Part shown: positions 59,189-64,000 of the stretch, in pieces | Numbering within the stretch: the first letter of the stretch is position 1 | Layout of the letters: each line of letters begins with the position of its first letter | Assembly: GCF_013466425.1 (NCBI RefSeq) | Contig: NZ_CP059165.1 | Location: 3,038,001 to 3,102,000, forward strand | DNA: 64,000 nucleotides | Direction: 5' to 3' | From: Mycobacterium vicinigordonae | GTDB taxonomy: Bacteria; Actinomycetota; Actinomycetes; Mycobacteriales; Mycobacteriaceae | Translations under genes and position numbers: made by a program | The notes under the pieces: model-generated | Seen by the model: the letters and a program-made list of their open reading frames with translations, nothing else | Databases searched by the model: none | Told to the model about the DNA's origin: nothing

Positions 59189-59823
59189 GTGACACGGTGG
59201 AAGTGGCGTTGATCCGGCACGGGCTGCCGCACCGGGTGGAAGGCGTAGCCAAGCCTGACCCCGGACTCACCGGTAGGGGCTTCGAGCAGGCCCGCGCCGT
59301 CGCGGAAGTCTTGGTGCAGTTACCTGTTCGCACCGCCGCGAGCAGCTGCCTGCGGCGCGCCCGCGAAACCGCGGCGCCCGCCGTTGAGAAGCTTGGCCTC
59401 GACCTGGCCATCCACGACGACCTGGCCGAATTCGACAGCGGCGCTGACTTCTACATTCCGATTGAAGAGATGGTCGCCGAGTCCGACCCACGACTAGACC
59501 GGTGGCGGGAACTGGTGGCCCGCGACGACGTGGACGGGCCGCTAGCCGAGTTCCGGCGCACCGCCACCGCAGCGGTCGCGCAAGTGGCGGCCGGAATCTC
59601 CGGTGGGGTGGCGGCGGTCTTCTGCCACGGCGGGGTGATCGGTGCCTGCGTGGAGAAGGCACTCGGCGATGTTCGACTGAGCCTGACCGAACCGCACTAC
59701 GGCTCGATCACCCGCATCACCATCGGCGCCGAGCAGCAATGGACGTTGCTCACCTACAACGAGTTTCACCATATCGAACGGCTCACGGCACGCCAAGAGG
59801 AGCGACATGAGTTTCCGGGATGA
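59185..59823 (+). CDS. Cytoplasmic histidine phosphatase
   Basis: 212 residues, ATGA overlap. VALIRHGLPHR at residues 7-17 holds the catalytic histidine (12), and AVFCHGGVIGACVE the second (near 151). No signal peptide, unlike the copy at 10861. Function is uncertain; in this operon it could remove a phosphate placed by the phospho-His system of the fusion protein. 17-base overlap with the BKACE gene. Confidence 0.9.
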   Translation: MSDTVEVALIRHGLPHRVEGVAKPDPGLTGRGFEQARAVAEVLVQLPVRTAASSCLRRARETAAPAVEKLGLDLAIHDDLAEFDSGADFYIPIEEMVAESDPRLDRWRELVARDDVDGPLAEFRRTATAAVAQVAAGISGGVAAVFCHGGVIGACVEKALGDVRLSLTEPHYGSITRITIGAEQQWTLLTYNEFHHIERLTARQEERHEFPG

Positions 59824-60718
59824 GGGCAAGGTATACCTCGAGGTCGGCGTCAACGAGGTCGTCGGCAAGGCCGACAACCCCAACGTGCCCTACGACGCTG
59901 ACGAGACGGCACGCGACGTGACCGAGTGCATCGAGCACGGTGCCACTGTCGTGCACTTCCACGCGCGCTACGCTGACGGCAGGCAAGCCTGGGTCGATGA
60001 CGAGGTGTCACGCGCTGTCCTCGCCACGGCGGCCCAGAAAGTCGACCCGCTGGCCTATCCCAGTTACCACGGCAGTTTGGAACATATCTGGGCCCTGGCG
60101 GAGCGCCCACCCTCCGGTACCCAACTACTGCTGACCCCGTTCGACCCGGTCCAACACGTCAAGCGCGTGCTGTGGCTGGAAGACGAAAACCGGTTCGACG
60201 TAGTGAGTTTCGGCACGGATGACCCCAATAACTCCAATCCGCCCTACCCACCGGAACTGGACAGGTTCGACGAGCTGGGACTGATACCCAACATCGCGGT
60301 GTTCAACGCTGCCGACATGCGTTGGGTGGCGTTAGCCGCGCGCATCGGAATACTGCGCCAGCCAGTGAACATCAAACTGTTCTTCTCCGACCGCTGGGTA
60401 TCCAACAGCGAACCAGACCCGGACGTGATCGACTTCCTAATCTCGCGCATCCCGAAAGAAGTTGACCACGAGACCATTGTCGTCCCCTACGCGATGAGTT
60501 CAGCCGAGCGCTGTCATGAGCTGTGGGAGCGCGCCCTGGACCGTGGTCTGGGAATTCGGGTGGGAATCGGCGACTGCCCATGGGCGTTTCCCACCGCAAC
60601 CAACGCCGAGATGGTCGATCTCGCCGTCGATTTGATCACCCGTCGAGGGCTGACTCCGGCCACCCAGGCTGATCTTCGTGCTCGCGTGAGCTCGCCCGCA
60701 GGAGCAAGTCATGTCTGA
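59807..60718 (+). CDS. BKACE family (DUF849) beta-keto acid cleavage enzyme
   Basis: 303 residues, with GAGGAG upstream of the ATG. Zinc ligands in ATVVHFHAR (H50, H52), VVSFGTDDPNNS, LFFSDRWVSNSE. The family condenses a beta-keto acid with acetyl-CoA and releases acetoacetate and a new acyl-CoA (3-keto-5-aminohexanoate cleavage is the founding case). Here it could take off a C2 unit from a free keto acid, giving the CoA ester without ATP. It overlaps the P450 gene by 8 bases. Confidence 0.88.
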   Translation: MSFRDEGKVYLEVGVNEVVGKADNPNVPYDADETARDVTECIEHGATVVHFHARYADGRQAWVDDEVSRAVLATAAQKVDPLAYPSYHGSLEHIWALAERPPSGTQLLLTPFDPVQHVKRVLWLEDENRFDVVSFGTDDPNNSNPPYPPELDRFDELGLIPNIAVFNAADMRWVALAARIGILRQPVNIKLFFSDRWVSNSEPDPDVIDFLISRIPKEVDHETIVVPYAMSSAERCHELWERALDRGLGIRVGIGDCPWAFPTATNAEMVDLAVDLITRRGLTPATQADLRARVSSPAGASHV

Positions 60719-61892
60719 ATGTGACCGCACGACAATGTCCTTCGACCCGTTTATCCCTGTGGTAGACCCCTACACGCCACTGCAAGCGGCCGCATCTCGG
60801 TGTCCCGTATTTCGGGTGGCCAATGGCGCCTTTGTCGTCACCGGCGGCGCCAATGTCGCTGCGGTCTTCAAGGACGCGGAGTCCTTTCGCAATGAACTAC
60901 GGCCACCGCATCCCGGAACGCAGCCCAGCTTGGTGCATCTCGATGGGCCCGAACACGCCCGGATGCGCAAACTCGTGGTCAGAGCGTTCACACCGCGGGC
61001 TGTCAAGAACGTGGAGAGTCCTACCTATGCCATTGCCAACAAACTCGTCGACCAGTTTATCGGCCACGGAAGTGCGGATTTGTGTGCGGAATTCGCCTTC
61101 CTGCTGCCCGCGATGGTGATCGCCGAACTAGTCGGCATCCCGGAGGGGGATCGCTCGCAGTTCGTAGCGTGGGCCGACGACGCGATCAGCGCAGCCGGAC
61201 CGAACTCCAGCGGTTACGCCGAATCCGACCCCGACCTACGCGAGTACGTGCTGGGCATCATTGACCGGCGGCGTAAGGCCCCAGGAGACGATTTGCTCAG
61301 CCACCTGATCCACGTGCATGACGGCGAAGACCGGCTCAGCACTGATGAACTCGTGTCCCTGGTGCGCATGCTCATCCTGGCCGGCACCGACACCACCGCG
61401 AACCTGATCGGGTCGATGCTGCACTATCTGCTCTCGGATCGTTCTCGTTGGGAACGGCTTCGGTCCGACCGCGCGCTGATTCCCAACGTGATCGAGGAAA
61501 CCTTGCGCTGCGACCCGCCGTTGTACTGGGTGCCGAGAATGACAGCCACCGACGTCGAGATGAACGGCACGACTATTCCCGCGAAAAGCCTGGTGTGCAA
61601 CGCCGTTGCGCACGCCAATCGTGACCCCGCAATCATCGAGCGGCCAAATGAATGGGATATGGACCGGCCCGCGGCCCGCGACCGCACGCATCAGACTTTC
61701 GGGTTCGGTGAGCACTTTTGTATCGGATCGTCGCTGGCCCGGCTGGAAGCCACCATTGTTTTGGAGGTCCTGCTGGATCGCCTCCCCGACGTCGCCCTGG
61801 CCGCCGATTACATCTATCAACCACACGGCCCCCTAATGATGCGGGGAGTCAAATCCATGCCGGTGAACTTCACCCCGTCTGCGCCCCGATGA
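60711..61892 (+). CDS. Cytochrome P450
   Basis: 393 residues, complete. I-helix oxygen-activation motif ILAGTDTTANLIG near 222-234, ExxR in VIEETLRCDPP, haem loop FGFGEHFCIGSSLAR with the cysteine near 336, and the VRAFTPRAVKN helix. Typical soluble actinobacterial class. It hydroxylates an unactivated carbon with electrons from a ferredoxin system; no ferredoxin gene is in the window, but the FprA-like protein at 293 might serve. ATGA overlap with the aldehyde dehydrogenase suggests terminal oxidation to alcohol and aldehyde. Confidence 0.95.
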   Translation: MSECDRTTMSFDPFIPVVDPYTPLQAAASRCPVFRVANGAFVVTGGANVAAVFKDAESFRNELRPPHPGTQPSLVHLDGPEHARMRKLVVRAFTPRAVKNVESPTYAIANKLVDQFIGHGSADLCAEFAFLLPAMVIAELVGIPEGDRSQFVAWADDAISAAGPNSSGYAESDPDLREYVLGIIDRRRKAPGDDLLSHLIHVHDGEDRLSTDELVSLVRMLILAGTDTTANLIGSMLHYLLSDRSRWERLRSDRALIPNVIEETLRCDPPLYWVPRMTATDVEMNGTTIPAKSLVCNAVAHANRDPAIIERPNEWDMDRPAARDRTHQTFGFGEHFCIGSSLARLEATIVLEVLLDRLPDVALAADYIYQPHGPLMMRGVKSMPVNFTPSAPR

Positions 61893-63358
61893 CAGCGCTG
61901 CATTCCGTCGGGACCCGCCTGCTTATCGACGGCCGACTCGTCGCAGACCCGGGCACGACCGTCGACGTGATCAACCCGTCCACCGGGGAGGTGGCGCGCT
62001 CAGTGCCGCAAGGCGGAGTCGCCGAGGCCAACGCCGCGATCGGCGCGGCCCGCCGGGCCTTCGACGACGGCAAGTGGTGCGGCTTGGCCGCCAAGGACCG
62101 GGCCGAAATCCTTACCCGCCTAGGCGATCTCGTCGAGTTACACGCCGCGGACTTCACACATTTGGTGGAGACAGAAGTCGGCACGTGTCGGCGGATCGCT
62201 GGACCGGGTCAGGTGGCGCGGCCGCTGGACCACTATCGAGACATGGTGGCCAAGGGCCGCGCCGATCTTGGCTACGCCCTGGCGGATCTGCCCGGGCCGC
62301 CGGTCACCGGTCAGCGTGTGGTGCGTGAACCGTGGGGTGTGGTTGCGGCGATCACCCCGTGGAACGCGCCGCACCTGCTGAATCTATGGAAGGTCGCCCC
62401 GGCGCTGGTGACCGGAAACACCCTGGTGCTCAAGCCCGCTCCCGAGGCGCCGAGCTGCGCGCTGTTACTTGGTGAGCTTGCGGCCCAAGCGGGTGTCCCG
62501 CCAGGTGTGCTGAATGTGATCACCGGTGGTGCCGAAGTCGGCCAAGCCATGGTGGCTGACTCGCGGGTGGACATGGTGGCCTTCACCGGTTCATCAGCGG
62601 TGGGCCGCGCGATTGCCCAGTCCGCCGCCGTCACTCTGAAGCACACACTGCTCGAATTGGGCGGAAAATCAGCACTTTTGGCGTTGCCCGACGCCGACAT
62701 AGGGTCGCTGGTGGCCACGGTGCTGCGCTTCGTGACGCTGGCCGGCCAAGGCTGCGGGCTGTTGACCCGCATCCTAGTTCCCGACGCGTTGCACGACGCG
62801 GTCGTGGCCGGCCTCGTCGAAGCACTACGCCTGGTGCTGGTCGGCCCGGCAGCGAATCCGCAAGTTTGTATGGGACCAGTTATCTCCGCCGCCGCCCGCG
62901 ATCGGATCGAAGCGACGGTCCGCGACGCGGTCGCAGCGGGGGCACAAGTGGCGATCGGTGGCGGGCGACCGGTCGACGTGCCGGCGGGCGGGTTCTATCT
63001 GGAGCCGACGGTGTTGACCGGGGTCACCAACGACATGGCGGTCGCGCGCGAGGAGATCTTCGGTCCGGTAATCGCTGTGATCCGTTACAACGGTGATCCG
63101 GACGAGGGTGTTCGGTTGGCCAACGATTCTGACTACGGTCTCGTGGGTGCGGTGTGGACCGCTGACACCGCACTCGGCTTACGGGTGGCCGCACGGATTC
63201 GCGCCGGACAGGTTCGGGTCAACGCGACAACCTCGGGCGACGAGGCACCGTTCGGGGGCTACAAGCAATCCGGTGTGGGTCGCGAGGTTGGCCGGGAAGG
63301 GCTACTCGAGTACACCACGGTCAAGTACATCGGTTGGCAAATAACAGTTTCCAACTAA
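61889..63358 (+). CDS. NAD-dependent aldehyde dehydrogenase
   Basis: 489 residues from the ATG at 61889 overlapping the P450 stop. PWGVVAAITPWNAPHLLNL near 148, LKHTLLELGGKSALLALPD near 251, the nucleophile in LAGQGCGLLTRILV near 289 and EEIFGPVIAVIRY. Complete and probably active. With the P450 it can convert a terminal methyl or alcohol to the acid for CoA activation. Confidence 0.95.
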   Translation: MTALHSVGTRLLIDGRLVADPGTTVDVINPSTGEVARSVPQGGVAEANAAIGAARRAFDDGKWCGLAAKDRAEILTRLGDLVELHAADFTHLVETEVGTCRRIAGPGQVARPLDHYRDMVAKGRADLGYALADLPGPPVTGQRVVREPWGVVAAITPWNAPHLLNLWKVAPALVTGNTLVLKPAPEAPSCALLLGELAAQAGVPPGVLNVITGGAEVGQAMVADSRVDMVAFTGSSAVGRAIAQSAAVTLKHTLLELGGKSALLALPDADIGSLVATVLRFVTLAGQGCGLLTRILVPDALHDAVVAGLVEALRLVLVGPAANPQVCMGPVISAAARDRIEATVRDAVAAGAQVAIGGGRPVDVPAGGFYLEPTVLTGVTNDMAVAREEIFGPVIAVIRYNGDPDEGVRLANDSDYGLVGAVWTADTALGLRVAARIRAGQVRVNATTSGDEAPFGGYKQSGVGREVGREGLLEYTTVKYIGWQITVSN

Positions 63359-63388
63359 TTGCAACGAATCAACGGAAAGGACAAAAAT

Positions 63389-64000
63389 ATGCCCCACGTC
63401 TCCGAGGTCGGCAATTTCGACTTCGCCACCGCCGTCGGCTGCTACGAATCCAACCTCGACCTGCACCTGCCCACCGCGCGGCCATTCGGTCTCACCGAAG
63501 AGGTGAATTACCTCTACGGCGGATGGCGCGACGAGTCCGGTGCGCTGCACATGGTCGAACGAAAGTTCTGCGGTCCGATGACCGCTGGGCTATGGATGAT
63601 GACCATGCGCTCGGGCAAAGTGAATCTGGAGCCCGAGTCGCTACAGACCGTGCGCGGTGAGGTCAAACGCGAATACTCGGCGACCGAACATCACTTGCAC
63701 GGGTCGCTGCTCGGTAAGGCCGGGGGAGCACCGGAAGAGGGATTGGACTATCGGTTGACTCCGGGTGCGCTGCACTGGCGCGAGGGCAGCATCTTGCAAC
63801 TCGACGGGACATTGGTGGGCCCAGGGATTCAGATCGGATCTCTGGACAACGACGAGCCGTTCTTCTACCTCAGCGAGCTGTACAAGGTGCGTGGCACCGT
63901 TCTCGGCGAATCGGTCGAAGGTTTCGTGTTCCTCGACCATGGCTACTGGCCGCATGGACAGGACTGGAAAGAGTGGCGAATCTTCAAGGACACTCAGCTG
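63389..64000 (+). CDS. Unrecognised protein, 3' end outside window
   Basis: An ATG at 63389 behind GGAAAGGA opens a frame that stays open for 204 codons to the window end. It is rich in beta-strand-like segments with many aromatic and His residues (TEEVNYLYGGWRDESG, HHLHGSLLGK, FLDHGYWPHGQDWKEW), which suggests a lipocalin- or hydroxyneurosporene-synthase-like barrel, but I cannot assign a family. No signal peptide. 30 bases after the aldehyde dehydrogenase, so probably in the same operon. Confidence 0.8.
   Translation, partial: MPHVSEVGNFDFATAVGCYESNLDLHLPTARPFGLTEEVNYLYGGWRDESGALHMVERKFCGPMTAGLWMMTMRSGKVNLEPESLQTVRGEVKREYSATEHHLHGSLLGKAGGAPEEGLDYRLTPGALHWREGSILQLDGTLVGPGIQIGSLDNDEPFFYLSELYKVRGTVLGESVEGFVFLDHGYWPHGQDWKEWRIFKDTQL

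Noticed and set aside
1..64000. Mobile elements, CRISPR arrays, tRNA or rRNA genes
   Set aside because: No transposase or integrase frames, no regular repeat-spacer arrays and no recognisable tRNA or rRNA stretches were seen.

Overview
The window is GC-rich DNA from a mycobacterium, most likely a non-tuberculous species. The evidence is a complete yrbE/mce locus with two Mce-associated genes, an LpqH-type lipoprotein, secreted DUF732-like and CAP-like proteins, a mycofactocin-type SDR, many acyl-CoA dehydrogenases, frequent GTG starts and ATGA/GTGA gene overlaps. I see no rRNA, tRNA, CRISPR, insertion sequence or phage genes.

Layout. 1-6.7 kb: end of a P450 gene, a ferredoxin-reductase-like protein, an amidohydrolase, an enoyl-CoA hydratase, a PEP-utiliser-associated protein, an SDR and an acyl-CoA ligase. 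6.7-22.4 kb: a TetR regulator, seven acyl-CoA dehydrogenases, SDRs including a FabL-like one, a second crotonase, an amidohydrolase with an altered metal site, a pyruvate-phosphate-dikinase-like protein, a FadR-type GntR regulator and a 44-codon ORF. 22.6-36.5 kb: lipoprotein, yrbEA-yrbEB-mceA-F, two Mce-associated proteins and three small secreted proteins. 36.7-46.9 kb: a membrane-anchored esterase, a second FadR-type GntR, a minus-strand operon headed by a linalool dehydratase-isomerase-like protein (then SDR, CtaG-like membrane protein, aldehyde dehydrogenase, DUF35 protein, thiolase), and a TetR regulator. 46.9-64 kb: a mycofactocin-type SDR, a CoA-transferase, an acyl-CoA ligase, an SDR, a MaoC pair, an amidohydrolase, a HAD protein, an epimerase/PEP-utiliser fusion, a DUF35/thiolase-like pair, a histidine phosphatase, a BKACE enzyme, a P450, an aldehyde dehydrogenase and a truncated unknown.

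Common control. A palindrome with core TAACCTGGTTA, up to TATAACC-A/T-GGTTATA, lies in the promoter regions of most of these operons. I place twelve sites: six perfect or one-mismatch copies of the core, and six more diverged ones. At several sites the right arm forms part of a TATA(G/C)T -10 element, so the bound protein should act as a repressor. Two GntR paralogues of equal predicted length and very similar recognition helices are the first candidates; two TetR proteins are alternatives.

Working model (inference). The window is one coordinated catabolic regulon for a hydrophobic, probably isoprenoid or alicyclic, compound. Mce/YrbE would take it up. P450, LDI-like, SDR and aldehyde dehydrogenase steps would convert it to an acid. 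CoA ligases and the CoA-transferase would activate it. The dehydrogenases, hydratases, SDRs, thiolase, DUF35/thiolase-like pair and BKACE would shorten it. The substrate cannot be named from sequence alone.
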